A stretch of DNA of 64,000 bases from Apostichopus japonicus (lineage: Eukaryota; Echinodermata; Holothuroidea; Aspidochirotida; Stichopodidae). A program made the translations under genes and the position numbers. Shown in pieces: positions 38,001-50,873 of the stretch (the stretch's first letter is position 1; every line of letters starts with the position of its first letter). The DNA lies in contig NC_092568.1 of assembly GCF_037975245.1 (NCBI RefSeq), positions 34,504,501-34,568,500 on the forward strand, written 5' to 3'. The notes beneath the pieces are model-generated. The model did not search any database. It was not told where the DNA came from and saw only the letters and a list, made by a program, of their open reading frames with translations.

Positions 38001-39131
38001 TCTGCTGGCCAAAAATGGATGTGACTTCTCCTACACTGCACTTTGATGACTGTGCGTCGCCTAGACGATATGAATGATGATAGATTACTTTGTAGTACTA
38101 TGGTTATCTTGCCACACGGGACTTCTATGATCACGTGACCCACGGGGATAACATTATCATTTATAGACCTAGTTCGATGCTTCCCTGCTGTTGCCTGAGG
38201 GTCACGGCGATGATAGATAAACAAAGTGAGGGACATCATCCATCATAAAGGTTCATCAAAAAATAAATTATATTATGATGAAATGCTCTAGAAGTCATGA
38301 CAATAACTAAAGATGAATCTAACATAATATTCCATAGCTTGTTTAGACATGTATGCCACAATGTTGACTATTTCTTACATGCTTTATGCATATTTCGCAC
38401 GTTCTATACATTTTTTCGTTAAAACTGAGCTATCTTCATAAGATAAGACTGGTTTTTTGTAGACTAGAATATGAATTCAGTGTCAAATGCAATAGCGATT
38501 GGCCCCTCAATCTGGATGCAGATTTGCTGAAGTGTAAAGGAAACGCCTGACTTGTCGCTGTCACAGAAATTGGAAATTACAAAGCTATATATATCTAACT
38601 AATCAGGAAAAAGAAAAGTGAATTCATATATAAAAGGCTAACTTTTTATAGACTTTATGTCTGTTGAAACTTGTTCCGATAGACAACGAATTGTTACATC
38701 AATTAACGGTTAACATGGTAATGACACATGTATATATTCTAGGTATAGGTCATTGGGCTCCTGTGACTGATGACGTAATATGTCAGAGGTCATTAATGAA
38801 AACGATCTTCTGTTACTATAATATGCACATGACAAAACATAAAATACAATAAACTAGGCCATGTGAACAATGACTTCAATGGTTATATATTATTAATTTA
38901 CCTAAAATGTCAAATGTCATTGAAGTTTAAAGTTTATAGAAGACGTTTATCCACCTATAAGCCTGTACTTCAAACTCGGTAGGTGTATAAGACAATGTGG
39001 CTACAGGTTGGTGAGATTTTTGTATGAGATCTGCAACAGCATGGATTGCCTATATCTTGCTAACATTTTTAACCACTTGTTATCGTCATTATTGTTATTA
39101 ATAATTTTCGTTTGTAAATTTTCTTTTGCAG

Positions 39132-39160
39132 CCATTTATCCAAAATATCCGGTGTTAATC
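39132..39160 (+). other. 5' untranslated leader of the arginine kinase start exon
   Basis: A strong acceptor (TTTTCTTTTGCAG, ending 39131) precedes 29 non-coding bases and then the ATG at 39161. At least one upstream non-coding exon is therefore expected; I did not identify it. Confidence 0.7.
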
Positions 39161-42100
39161 ATGGCAAACTTAAACCAGAAGAAATACCCTGCCAAGGATG
39201 ACTTTCCAAATTTTGAAGGGCATAAGAGTTTGCTCTCAAAGTACCTGACAGCAGACATGTATGCAAAGCTTCGAGATGTTGCAACCCCGAGTGGCTACAC
39301 TCTGGACAGAGCCATACAGAACGGTGTCGATAACCCCGGTACGTAACTACGTATATACAGACATTACATGATGGTTAAATTGTAAGTTCTCACACGTACA
39401 CGTGGGTTGTGTGTGACAATATCAATACTATAGATTCACGATATTGGCCACCTTGATTCATACTGTTAGACGTGAAGGTTAAGGTTAACGGAATATCTAT
39501 ACATCTCCCCTGTACTTGTCAAAGAGAAAACATCAGAAGAAAGCATGAGATGCTTCTTTCAAAAACAACATCTTCTTTGTTTTCTGTTTGTGACATGTAT
39601 TTTTGTGCTTGGAAGTCGCTATACGGGAGAACAAGAAATGTTGCAGCTGCTGGCTATTATTCCCGATAGGGCGTTCCTTGGGCGTTCCTTGCATGTAGTT
39701 ATATGAAACACAAAACGGGCAATAATCTCTTGATATAAAATAAATGTAACCTACCAATCCCTCGATCTATTAATCCTTTTAACACCCCATATATATAGGG
39801 TTGTAGCCTTGATTAAAATATGTAACTAATTCCCGTATATAACGATGTTTTACTTGCTGCACCATAAACGATAGTGTACCAGTATGTTGCGATCAAATGG
39901 GACACATGAATAAGTAGGCCTATATACATTACAGTTGTAACGATGTAAACCGATGTAATGTTACAGCCCCATAATGTATTATTGTACAGCGGAAGTTGAC
40001 AGGGCAGCCTTATTGTATACTAGACTCGTCTCGAACTGAATGACTTAAACTCCAATTCACCGTATCTTGTTACAATCTTCTTTATATACTGAAATATTTC
40101 ACTAAAGATTTCTTCAGTTCGATAGTTAACTTCAAATCTCGTGGCTAGAACGATGACGTGTGTTGACATGTCGTATGTTGTATTTTCCGGCTATGGTGAC
40201 TGACCTATACACAAAACTTGTCAGCAATAGTGGCTTAGTACAAACAGTTTGAACCACCGTGATACGTCCAGGATGGTAGAATGCAATTACATTGGGCAAT
40301 TAAGTACTCTATTAATGATGATATGATGGGTACCAGCCTGAAATTACACATGGGATGCCATGTCACAATATAATTAATTAACCCGTAGATACAAATATTT
40401 TTTGCGCTATATCTCAGCAACATTTACGTTGTTATCCAACCGGTGAAAATAATGAACGTCCCGCAACACGTCATATATTGATTGCATTAGTTGTCAGTTC
40501 TTTTCGGAATCCTTGAACGTATATTACACTCTGATGTAGCCAAAACTATAGGACTTGACTCGGACTCGCGGTGAGTGTACACTAACTATAGCTCGACTAT
40601 ATACCTCCCTGAAAATGCCATATTCAATGTAGTAAAGGTCATTGTGTTATTTGTGTATTATTTATTCCCTATTTATACGAAACATGTTATGTGTAATAAT
40701 TATGGCACAAAGATAAACTTCCATTCAACAAAGTATTTTCCATATATTGTTATAAAATAGAAGATTTTTATGAAAGGAATACCACCCCTCCCACCCTGGT
40801 GTTGTTTATTATATAGTTATAGTGTTGTTGTGTAAAGTTTTGTTCAATCTTCTCTGATCGCTGATGGAGTTGATGATATAGCGAAAGCAAACTTGGCGTA
40901 CTTTTTCTGTTTTGAATAATTCAAACATATCCTAATGTATATAGATGCAGGCTGTAAGTACATACATGCATATATGCATAAATCTGTAAACCAAAAGACT
41001 TATTAGCTGATGATATAGAGGTTTACATGGCGAATTTGAGATATCTATACTAATTTACATGACACAACGTACGTATAATCGAATGACTATTTTCAAATTT
41101 GATAGTTATTTTACCAACTTATATTTTTTCTTCTTCTAAGATTTCCATTTGGGTCTTCTTGCCGGCGATGAAGAAACTTACACTGTGTTTGCTGATCTAT
41201 TTGATCCGGTCATCGAAGAATACCATAATGGCTTCAAGAAAACAGGTATTTATTACATGTTTGGTCAGTCATTGAATATATATATAGAAAATATCAAAAA
41301 TGCGAGAAATTTAAATATAGAAATTACGACTTATGTTTATATGTTTTATAGACCTAATAAGTTTTCGTCTAAATATGATGCATCAAAATGCACCAGTTGA
41401 CGTTGTAAAATGTCTGACCACCCTATCCCATGGCCACACCCCTTGTATCTAAACTTGTTGACCCGCCCTGGACATGTGTTTTGTAGTGTTACTTTATATA
41501 CGAATTCATAATAGGCGAAAGAAACACAACTCATATACATTATCTATTTACATATTGAATGTGGTAATCATTTGACAATCTCTGAGGTGTTCAAGTGACA
41601 ACATGATCGCACGCAGACACACAGACACACGCAGAACGAGGTATAGTTGTCACATAAATCTTGTAACTTTACAACCAAGAGATCTTTGCTTTGTTTCACT
41701 ATTTAAATAATCTATAAATGACATGGCATATATTAAAGTTTCGTGATATTAAATGGGTTCGGTGTACGCGTCCATTGCTTGTTGCCTTCATTGTTGATAA
41801 CATGGATGACAACACTTTACTTGACATACACTTTTGTAAGTCCGCATTGACTCGCGGTAAACAACTGAAAGAAATGTCTTTTACAATGATAGTATTGTCT
41901 CAACAACCCCCGGTCCACAATGCCGACGGCAATATACAACCTGCATAAATATTTCGAAATCATATATGGTTAATTAGTCAGTATTGTACTGGTTCCATAC
42001 TTAAACCTCTATTAAATCAATAAGTTAATTGCATCAGCAATCAAAACACAATGAGCTCTCACGAATGCAGAATGTACATTACGAATATTAAGAATCGTAG

Positions 42101-45100
42101 CTGAAAGATGCTTTGAGGTAGTTAATTGGTTTCTCAATAAGAACCCTATAACTGTGGAAGCGTTAAGGTGTCGTCCAAATATTCAGATCTTGTTTAATAA
42201 TATTTTATTATATATATTATATATAGGCCTATTATATATATATATATATTAAATATTTGAATATATATATTATATTTGAATATTATAGTAGCAATTTTTC
42301 TACAACATGATTAATTGTTTAGTTAATATATTAACAGTTTGCTATAAAATGACAGATTCCTTTAATCTAATACGTGATGAATTGCCAAAAAACAGCTGTA
42401 GAAACAGATCTTATACAGAAACAGATAATAATTTCTAGGCTAATAAGATTGCCTGAATGAGAGAAGTACGGCATAACTTTGATTACAATATATACATTTT
42501 GACAATTCACGACATAAGTAGTTGTCAATAGTGAATAAATATATATTAGGAAAAAATTGTAGCTAAATTTAGACATGCTTACGTATATAAAACATGTTGC
42601 AGGCATGAAAACCATTTAAAACAAGATAATAAACTATGTAATGTAATGCAATGTCGACGAACTGCACGAACACAGTAAAACGTGATTTTTTAATCGTTTA
42701 TTTTCAAATAAACATCTTACCCAAATGGATTGACATGAGATGCTATGTATTGGTTTATTCTTAAGCTGAAAAAGGAAAATATATTAGTGATTGAGCAATG
42801 AAACCTAAGATCCATTGAAGGAGACGTGGAGGAGGGGGGGGGGGGGGTGCCGAGTTTCATTACGTATTTTTTTGTTGGTTAGGGTGAAAATATGCATGAA
42901 TAATTAATACGATGTATATTCAATACTTAAAACTGTCGTTTTCTTCTTTTCCTCGCTTATTTTCATAGATAACCATAAGACCGACTTGGATGCTTCTAAG
43001 ATCCTTGATGATGTCCTCGATCCTGCTTACGTCATCAGCTCCAGGGTACGAACGGGACGTAACATCCGGGGTATGGCTCTCTCCCCTCACGTGTGTAGAA
43101 GTGAGAGAAGGGCAATCGAAAAGATGGTCTCCGAAGGTAAGGCATGATGCCTTTCTCGTGTGTATAGTTACAGTCTCTCTAATGTCGTTGTTGTTGCTGT
43201 GGTTACACCAGCTATAGTGTGGATGCCCTATATAAAAGGATAATATCTCCCTCAAATGTAGAAGGATGATATGTCCCTCATATATGATGCTATGTCCCTC
43301 ATATATGATGCTATGTCCCTCATATATAGAAGGATGATATGTCCCTCATATATAGAAGGATGATATGTCCCTCATATATGATGATATGTCCCTCATATAT
43401 GATGCTATGTCCCTCATATATAGAAGGATGATATGTCCCTCATATATAGAAGGATGATATGTCCCTCATATATAGAAGGATGATATGTCCCTCATATATG
43501 ATGCTATGTCCCTCATATATGATGCTATGTCCCTCATATATAGAAGGATGATATGTCCCTCATATATAGAAGGATGATATATCCCTCATATATGATACTA
43601 CGTTCAATACATGGAACTATATGATAATGATTCTATTTCTCTACTATTGTTAATCCTCACCAGCTCTGAATTCTCTCGCTGCTGATCTCAAGGGTAAATA
43701 TTACTCCCTGATGAAGATGGACGAGAAGACGCAGCAGCAATTAATTGATGACCATTTCCTCTTCGATCGACCTGTGTCCCGTCACTTTACTAGCGGTGGT
43801 ATGGCTAGGGACTTCCCCGATGGTAGAGGTATCTGGTAAGTTTACCAATCCCATCATTCACCTTACATCAATGTCTGTAATAGTTTCTTTTGTTTTCTAG
43901 GGGTCCAGTTCCCCTGCAGTAGGTGTTGCTCTCTTGACCACCATGGGTTCTGCATATCCATTGAGCTTTCATCACCTTGCTAACAGATGAAAACTGACTC
44001 ATTTCTTTAAAAGACATGTCACCGAAGATAAAGTATGTGCCAGTATGATGAAAACCAAACATTTCCATCCACATTCAACCACATAGCATGCAGGCCCGTA
44101 TATACACTGTAAAATCCAATGTGTTCATTCAATTCAATCTGATTTCCAAGTTATTTTAATTTAATTTAGATAATTTTTCCCAACTAGCAAATTGTATGTA
44201 TGGGTTGCAAGAAATTATTGCAAAGAACTACTAGACGTGACAGGTTATGACAATAGATTAAGACTTGTTGAATAAACAAAAACTTTGAAGTCTGCCACAC
44301 ACATTCTTTCATTTCATTTCATTTATTTGTTTTTTCTCAATATACGGTACATTGTATGTCATACAAACGTTTACAGATATGAAATTGAGTATAAAGAGAA
44401 AGGAAGTGATCTAAAAACCTGAAAGGCTTATCGAGTAGAGCCACTCCCTAAAGAAGGAAAATAATTAAGTTATCAGAGTTAACGATATAAACAAACAAAG
44501 ATTTCTAAAAAGTAATATGGATCAATAATCACTTATGTAAACCTCGCTTAATTGACTTTTAAAGGAACGTGGTGACTGAGAATCGTTTTGTATATGATCA
44601 TGATGATTAAGTAGATAATTCCAGCAAGTGTTTGCCCGATAACGTATACTCTGTTTACCCAGGTTACTATGGGGAAAAAGTCTATGTATGTGACCAGCCT
44701 GTCTTGTATTATAATCATGGATTTCCCTATTAACAGTGAATACATTTTTACATGTGGGCGGATTATACCCATTAATAGAGCGATAAGCGAATGTAGCAAG
44801 ATGAACTTTCACAAGGTCCGGTAATTTCAGTAGCTTAAGTGAGGCAAATAATTTACTAGTATGATCGTTATAGTCGGCAGAAGATATATGTCGAATAGCC
44901 CTTTTCTTCTTCAGTTTTAATTACCCAAACGGTTCTAGTATGAGTAACTAACCGGTGACTATTTATTTTCGGGCTGCTTATTTCACAGGCATAATGACAA
45001 GAAGAACTTCCTTGTATGGATTAATGAAGAGGACCACACTCGTATCATTTCTATGCAGATGGGAGGAAACATGAAGGAAGTCTTCGAACGGTTCACTCGT

Positions 45101-47335
45101 GGCCTTACAGAGGTACCTCTTCCAGTCCTCTCCCTCAATTATTGCGCTTCTTTCCCACCCCCGCTGCTCCATCTTTCCTTTCAATACGTAATGCCATGTC
45201 TATACACCTCTTTCTGATTGACGTGTTTTAATTATTCAAAAAGAACTATTAACCTTATTCTGCTCTAACCTGTCTCCTAAACGTACGCGCTCCGAACGGG
45301 ACTAGCATGAGAACTGTTGACATTCTTGCACTGCGCCCCCTTTATGGACTCTCTTAGTTTAACGCCCTCTTTTTCTTTCGAAGCTACCATTAAGAAGGAC
45401 TTACACGCATGTGTGACAGAGAGAGAGAGTTATAAAATAAATTGGATGTTTCTACATAAATTGTCAATGGCTGTGCTTTGAATTTACTGGCAATATCAAG
45501 TTTAAATTGGTTATGGTTAATGCTTATGGCATGTACACAAAAATTACGTATGTATAGTTAATAATGTAAGGGTAACTGTTCGCAGCACTACAGATACCAA
45601 ATGTGCAGTAAGGTACCTGTTAACAGATATAACAATCGATCCGTGCGAATAGTATACTTGTGTTACAATCTAAGTTAATGTGTTCAATGATAAGCTGTGG
45701 CGACGAACTACCTCTCAGCAGTCTGTCATCCTCTTTGCTTCGGTTGTCCTTTTTTTCTTCTTCTTTTCTTTTCTCGTTATGTCTTTCTCTATTGTGATAC
45801 CATCAGTTCTGCTTACATGAGGATGATTGGTTCCACGACAGCTGGCAAAATTGTGCATTAGTCCTACATTGTATATGTTTTATCATTAATGGAATGTCTT
45901 TGGAGATTTTCTAGATTACTATCCCTCTGTTTGCAAAGGAACATTGTCCGTTATACGAAGAAAGGATACCCCCTTCCCTCCCCCACCTACAATGTCTTAT
46001 GTTGAAATTTCTTTACCAGAGTTGTGTAAAATTACCATGGGATTCTCTCTCTTTGTTTTTAGTATTGATTGTTTATGATTATTTTTTTTTATTTTCAGGT
46101 CGAGAAACATATTAAAGATAAAACCGGCAAAGAGTTTATGAAGAACGATCATCTTGGATTTGTTCTGACTTGCCCATCCAACCTAGGTACCGGAGTAAGG
46201 TGTAGTGTACACGCCAAGCTACCACACATGGCCAAGGACAAGAGATTTGAAGAAATTTGCACCAAGATGCGACTGCAGAAGAGAGGAACAAGTATGAACA
46301 TTTTCTAATTTTCTGGAAAAATCGTTCCAAAGAACGATTTAGAATTGATAATTAGAAAGATACAAAAATATTGGTTACGGCCCTGATTGTGATAACGGAA
46401 AGCAAAACTCCTTTTTTTTTTTGGCGCTTCGGCGTCTCATAATGTTTGATTTACATGAGAAAACCGCACAATCCCCGACAGAAGGATATAATAAAGAGCT
46501 AGACCGCGCATAAAGCACAGTTCGTTTTCTTACGTTAGCCCCGAAGAAACATGCCGATTTAATTAACTCAAAGGTAGAGTTCGGTTTCGCATTTGAAGGA
46601 AGAATACCGCATCAGTAAAGTTTTACGACCTAAATCGAGCATAATTTGAGCTCTTGAGATACTGAAAAATCAGTAATTAGGAATTGGAATCATTTTAAAT
46701 GTTCGTGAACCTAGGTTTGATGTAATCAGCAGACCACTACAGAGTGAGAACTAAATGTCATATAACAGGTGCAGTGGGAATGCGTGAACGATTAGTATGC
46801 GAAATATATATATACTTTTTTCCATTACTTCCAATAGATTGTTTCAAAGACTAATAACATTTGATAGACCGAGATTTCAAAATGAGTTTTCTTTTAAGAT
46901 CTATCATTTGGCAATGATTTTTCTAAATGAAAAACAAGACAAAACAGAAGATTTTTTTGGTAGAAGAAATAAGGTCACAGAGCATCACGTAAGAATTTAG
47001 TCATGAAAGCATTGCGTTACATAAACATCTGACCTATTGTTTGATTTATTAAAAGTGATCGTTACAAAATAAACAGGTAAAATCTCAACGTCCATGAATG
47101 TATCTTCAAATGTTGAAAAACCACCTCCTCACATATTGCTCTCATCTTCCTTTCTCTCACAGGCGGTGAATTCACCGAGAGTGTCGGCGGTGTCTACGAT
47201 ATCTCAAACTTGGATCGTCTCGGAAGTTCAGAGGTCGAACAGGTCAATTGCGTCATCAAGGGTGTCAAGGTTCTCATCGAAATGGAGAAGAAACTTGAAA
47301 AGGGAGAATCCATCGATGACCTTGTCCCCAAGTAA
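39161..47335 (+). CDS. Arginine kinase of the creatine-kinase-derived echinoderm type, seven coding exons
   Basis: This enzyme reversibly transfers phosphate between ATP and arginine, buffering ATP in muscle and other active cells. Exons: 39161-39338, 41141-41245, 42969-43136, 43664-43835, 44989-45112, 46099-46291 and 47163-47335 (TAA at 47333-47335). All introns are GT..AG and phases 1,1,1,2,0,1 join exactly into 370 codons. Visible family features: NTP-binding arginines in SSRVRTGRN (about 118-126), NEEDH (220-224), the reactive Cys274 in [18 protein letters not shown] with Glu316, and the [11 protein letters not shown] loop. Overall it resembles creatine kinase, but the substrate-specificity loop after VDNP is about four residues shorter than in creatine kinase, as in arginine kinases. 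Glu316 replaces the valine found in creatine kinase. This mix is known for sea cucumber arginine kinase, a dimeric enzyme that evolved from creatine kinase. Arginine specificity is therefore inferred, not shown. The start is fixed by the family N terminus. Confidence 0.95.
43232..43592 (+). repeat. Minisatellite with two alternating unit lengths, arginine kinase intron 3
   Basis: Two related units share (G/C)(A/T)ATGTCCCTCATATAT. The long unit L (26 bp) carries AGAAGGATGAT and the short unit S (21 bp) carries GATGCT. Reading left to right the order is about L S S L L S S L L L S S L L S, i.e. an SSLL block of roughly 94 bp repeated about three times with one extra L. It starts about 95 bases after the exon 3 donor and ends about 70 bases before the exon 4 acceptor, so it fills most of the short intron. 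Confidence 0.9.
44305..44955 (-). mobile_element. Dead LINE fragment: end of reverse-transcriptase ORF plus 3' tail
   Basis: Minus-strand translation of about 44522-44925 shows the characteristic tail of non-LTR retrotransposon ORF2: [10 protein letters not shown], a [19 protein letters not shown] block, [10 protein letters not shown] and a CWNYL block. A 3' region of about 200 bp ends in tandem AAATG units (AAATGAAATGAAATG on the minus strand, near 44305-44330), a common tail type for such LINEs. The 5' end is truncated near 44950, and a stop or frame break sits just before KLKKKRA, so it is not functional. It lies antisense in arginine kinase intron 4. Confidence 0.8.
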
Positions 47336-47682
47336 ACGGCTTGAGACAAGTCTAAACTTGATCAAGTCATTTAACTTGCCTTTTGATACTTCCATGAGGA
47401 CTCTTTTACCTACATTGTGAAAGCTGTAAACCCATGGAATGTACCGTAGCTAATTGGTGACTTGTTTATCTTTGTCATAGCTGTCTCAGCTATGTGAAAC
47501 GCTAGTATTTATGTTTAATCATATCTTTGTGGGTGTGTCTTAGCTTGAAGTGATGTCCTTATCCTGCACCGTCAATGTGATGTGAAACGACCCGTCCCAT
47601 TGTACTCAATTAATATCAATTAATATCAGATTATATTTAAGTCAAATTGAGAGACACAAATCCCTTCATTATACAGTAATTT

Positions 47683-47688
47683 AATAAA
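47683..47688 (+). promoter_or_regulatory. Arginine kinase polyadenylation signal
   Basis: AATAAA lies 348 bases after the stop codon and is the first canonical signal downstream; no further exon is found before it. Confidence 0.6.
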
Positions 47689-48639
47689 ACACTATATAGG
47701 CCAACTAAACTTTCAACTATATGGTATCAAAGCGCGTGCATTTGTCATTCACATTATTACTGAGAAAAATTCTAAGGAAGGCCAATCAAAACCAGCGATA
47801 CCTTTCTAAAAGATTCATATAGATAGAGTATGGGGTACCCTTTTCCAGTAAACTCATATATAACAACAACAAAATATATGATATAAAAACATAGCGATTA
47901 TGGTGTTTACAAGGTTTATGAATACTTTACCTCAGTATTCCAGATGTTATTAAAGATATTTGTCTCTATAAAATGCAAAAAACAAAATATTATTGACTGT
48001 ATAGATAGTAACATTTTATGAAATTAATAGACATTATTTAAATGGATGAATTGTATAGAGTACTCAGATATCTTTCATTATTCAATTGCGTTTACTTTCA
48101 AAATTCTTGTCTTCGGTGATAAATTTAACGAATCTAAAATCATTAGTCAGTGAATAATACATATCTGAATATGTAAACATAAATCAATCCAGTCTCCCGT
48201 TACCAATCACAGCACCAAAAATGTAATTGCCCACCAAATTTTGATGTGCCTTTTAGTTTTAATTACATATTTAACCTTCCATAATAGTTTAATGTCTATT
48301 GTTTGGCCATCTAATAATACTGAATGAATATATTTGTGTGGATTTTTTTTTCTCGTTTTCCAAGCAATAGTAGTTTTCTATGACATTGAAACAGTGTATA
48401 ACAAAGAGAGTACAAATAAACCAAGTGCAAACATACCGTTATATTTCTCCCCGTTTGTAGAATTTTTCGTTACTTTGTACTTTATACATTTTCGTTTGAT
48501 AATAGAAAGAAGAACAACGCCTGATCGAGAAGTGACAATTATTTTTAAATTTCATTCAGGCTATACAAACTCTTCAGTCTTCACCAAACGAAATTCTTAT
48601 CGTTACTCTGACAAACCGTCCCTCGTTATGTCAAATCTC

Positions 48640-48815
48640 AGTGTATATGGAGCGCCATCTATCTCAACGATTCTCATCCCGCCCATTGATCCAATATATC
48701 CAGTGTATGAAGCGAAATTTACTTCAACAATTATCATCCCGTGCCTTAATCCAATATAGACAGTCAGTATATGGAGTGCAATCTATTACGACAATTCTCA
48801 TCACGCGTGCTTTGA
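48640..48815 (+). repeat. Degenerate tandem repeat, about 63-bp unit, nearly three copies
   Basis: Copies begin near 48643, 48705 and 48768 with TATATGGAGCG-like sequence, then a TCAACGATTCTCATC-like block, then GATCCAATATA. Identity between copies is roughly three quarters by eye. Confidence 0.6.
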
Positions 48816-49714
48816 TGACACACACTCTTTCTCTCGCTATCAAACACGAAATAAACAGCCTCTATTGCTAGATCAATGGCATATCAAAGGGGTAGCCTGC
48901 CTGTGTGAGAATGGTTGAAATTGTTTTAAAGATGAATCTTACTTCTCCCCCAGCAGCGCCCTCCCCGCTCCACCTCGTGTGCTCCTCTCTGGATTCACTA
49001 CTGTACTTTGTTTTCATTAAGGTCAGAAGTGTTGAAAAATAAACATCGCTACGTAAACTAGAACGACCTACCACACTTTCATAGCAGACTTACCAATATA
49101 GTCTAGCCTATTTTATTATATATAAGGAATCTGGACTGATTCCTTGTTAACCAGAGTTTCGTGCTGGTATTATTCCACAAACAGGTCAAATTAAGAAGGT
49201 TGACATTGTATATGTATATCAATATGTATATTAACCAGTTGAGTACTGAACTTATAAAATATGAAATAAGAGGAACTTATTGTTTCGAAGAAAGAGTTTA
49301 CCACGTAAAATTAAGCTGTGCAGCAAAGAGTGTTTCATTGGTAAACTCAGAGTAGTTTGCTTCCCCAATGTTAGAAGGAGAGTCACCATGCCTTATCCCC
49401 ATGGAAACATGGATTCATTCGAACAGCTTATTGCGTAACGATCCGTTCAAGTGACGCTCCCCTCATGTTGAAAGTGACCGTTTGCTTCAGCAATTAAGGC
49501 AAATTTCCTTGTGCGGCTTTTTATTGTCTCCTATCGATCTATATTAAACGTGCTCTATACACTTAATACTCCGTCATCACACTTGATGTTCCTTCCCATC
49601 TGCTGTCGTCAGCAAGAGGAGAGTGGTCTTATTGTGATGGTCATTTGCGTATGATGGCTGGAGCGTCAGCCAGGCTAGAACACTATAGTGTTTCTTACCT
49701 GATCGCTTGCGAGT

Positions 49715-50873
49715 CACTTCGCCCAACAACCATTTCGCCCAACTGCCATTTCGCCCAACCAGCCTGGTCATTTCGCCCAACCGCGTTGGTCATTTCGCCC
49801 AACCAGCATGGTCAGTTCGCCCAACCGTGTTGGTCATTTCGCCCAACCGTGTTGGTCATTTCGCCCAACCTTATTTTTACTAATATTCAGTCAGAATAAT
49901 ATTACTTTTTCTATTCCACCAGTTCAATTTGATTTATTTTGGGTAAGGTTACTTCGTAATAGGTAAATAAAGTGAGGTCCGCTCGATATCGATCGGAGTC
50001 TGAGCAGTTATTTCGGGTATAATGGGAGGATTACACTACTTTAGGCGTTTACGCATACAATGGAAGTTATATTATTATACAAAGGGGAATCGGTGTGGAA
50101 TAATATAACCGTTTCTATTTCACTAGTTCAATTTGATTTATTTTGGGTTATATTATTGGTAGTTATATTATCTAGTTTTACATAGTGTTAATCTAATGTT
50201 ATACAAACACAGGGGAATCGGTCTTCATAAAAACCTATCAAACCTAACCCCTAAAATACTGGTCCATTCTACTGACTAACAATTCCGGAACGTTAAGTGA
50301 AAAACAATATATATATATAAAACCCGTCCGTAATATTTATCAATGTAACCACATATGTAATCACATATGTAGGCCTAATCAATTTACACGACTTCAAGTT
50401 TCCTTAATACTCGGTTCGTATCCCGTAACGTTAACAATTCCCGACCGTTTACTATCAAACCTATCAAACCTAACCCCTAAAACACTGATCCATCCTCAAG
50501 ATTCCTTAATATTCGGTTCGTATTCTGTAACGTTTCCTTACTAAAGTTATACAAAGAAAAGGACTTCAAGTTTCCTTAATATTCCTTAATATTCGAACGT
50601 TTACTATCAAACCTAACCCCCAACACACTGATCGGTCCTCAAGTTTCCTTAATATTCGGTTCGTATCCTGTAACTTTAACAATTCCCGAACGTTTACTTT
50701 TCAAGTATCATATTTAATCAAGGTTGGGCGAAATGACCAGGCTGGTTGGGCGAAATGACCAGGCTGGTTGGGCGAAATGACCAGGCTGGTTGGGCGAAAT
50801 GACCAGGCTGGTTGGGCGAAATGGTAAGGTTGGGCGAAATGGCAGTTGGGCGAAATGGTTGTTGGGCGAAGTG
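49715..50873. mobile_element. Fold-back element with minisatellite arms (TTCGCCCAAC repeats)
   Basis: The left arm (49715-49871) is a series of CATTTCGCCCAACC units separated by spacers such as AGCCTGGT. The right arm (50722-50873) is the same series inverted (GGTTGGGCGAAATG). The outermost 46 bases of the two arms are exact reverse complements, including the diagnostic first unit CACTTCGCCCAAC and the two irregular spacers AACCATT and TGCCATT. The 0.85-kb interior is non-coding and contains tandem copies of a roughly 100-bp block (TTCCTTAATATTCGG, TCCTGTAACGTTAACAATTC, ATCAAACCTAACCCC) between about 50380 and 50700. No clear target duplication was seen at the ends. Confidence 0.85.

Larger units (their letters stand above)
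24873..39131. other. Large intergenic region upstream of arginine kinase
   Basis: About 14 kb with no recognisable coding exon. Open frames of up to about 106 codons (for example 35366-35686 and 37943-38239, both minus) have no known domain, and I could not define splice sites for them. One frame at 26015-26272 (plus) has a stretch (WDHLNVTIGN) weakly like a CUB-domain strand but is not called. The arginine kinase 5' leader exon and promoter must lie here because the gene's first coding exon begins at a splice acceptor. A three-unit tandem repeat lies at 34941-35031, and a G-quadruplex-prone G run at 31922-31953. Confidence 0.5.
47336..49714. other. Arginine kinase 3' region and spacer
   Basis: It starts with the arginine kinase 3' untranslated region, about 350 bases up to the poly(A) signal at 47683. 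A plus-strand frame of 141 codons at 48334-48759 is not called: its second half is a tandem repeat and no family is recognisable. The rest shows no coding signal. Confidence 0.5.

Noticed and set aside
42990-43255. Frames on both strands overlapping arginine kinase exon 3
   Set aside because: They are out-of-frame shadows of the real exon.
48334-48759. Plus-strand 141-codon open frame
   Set aside because: Its second half is made by an imperfect 63-bp tandem repeat, the composition is AT-driven, and no domain or splice signals are visible.
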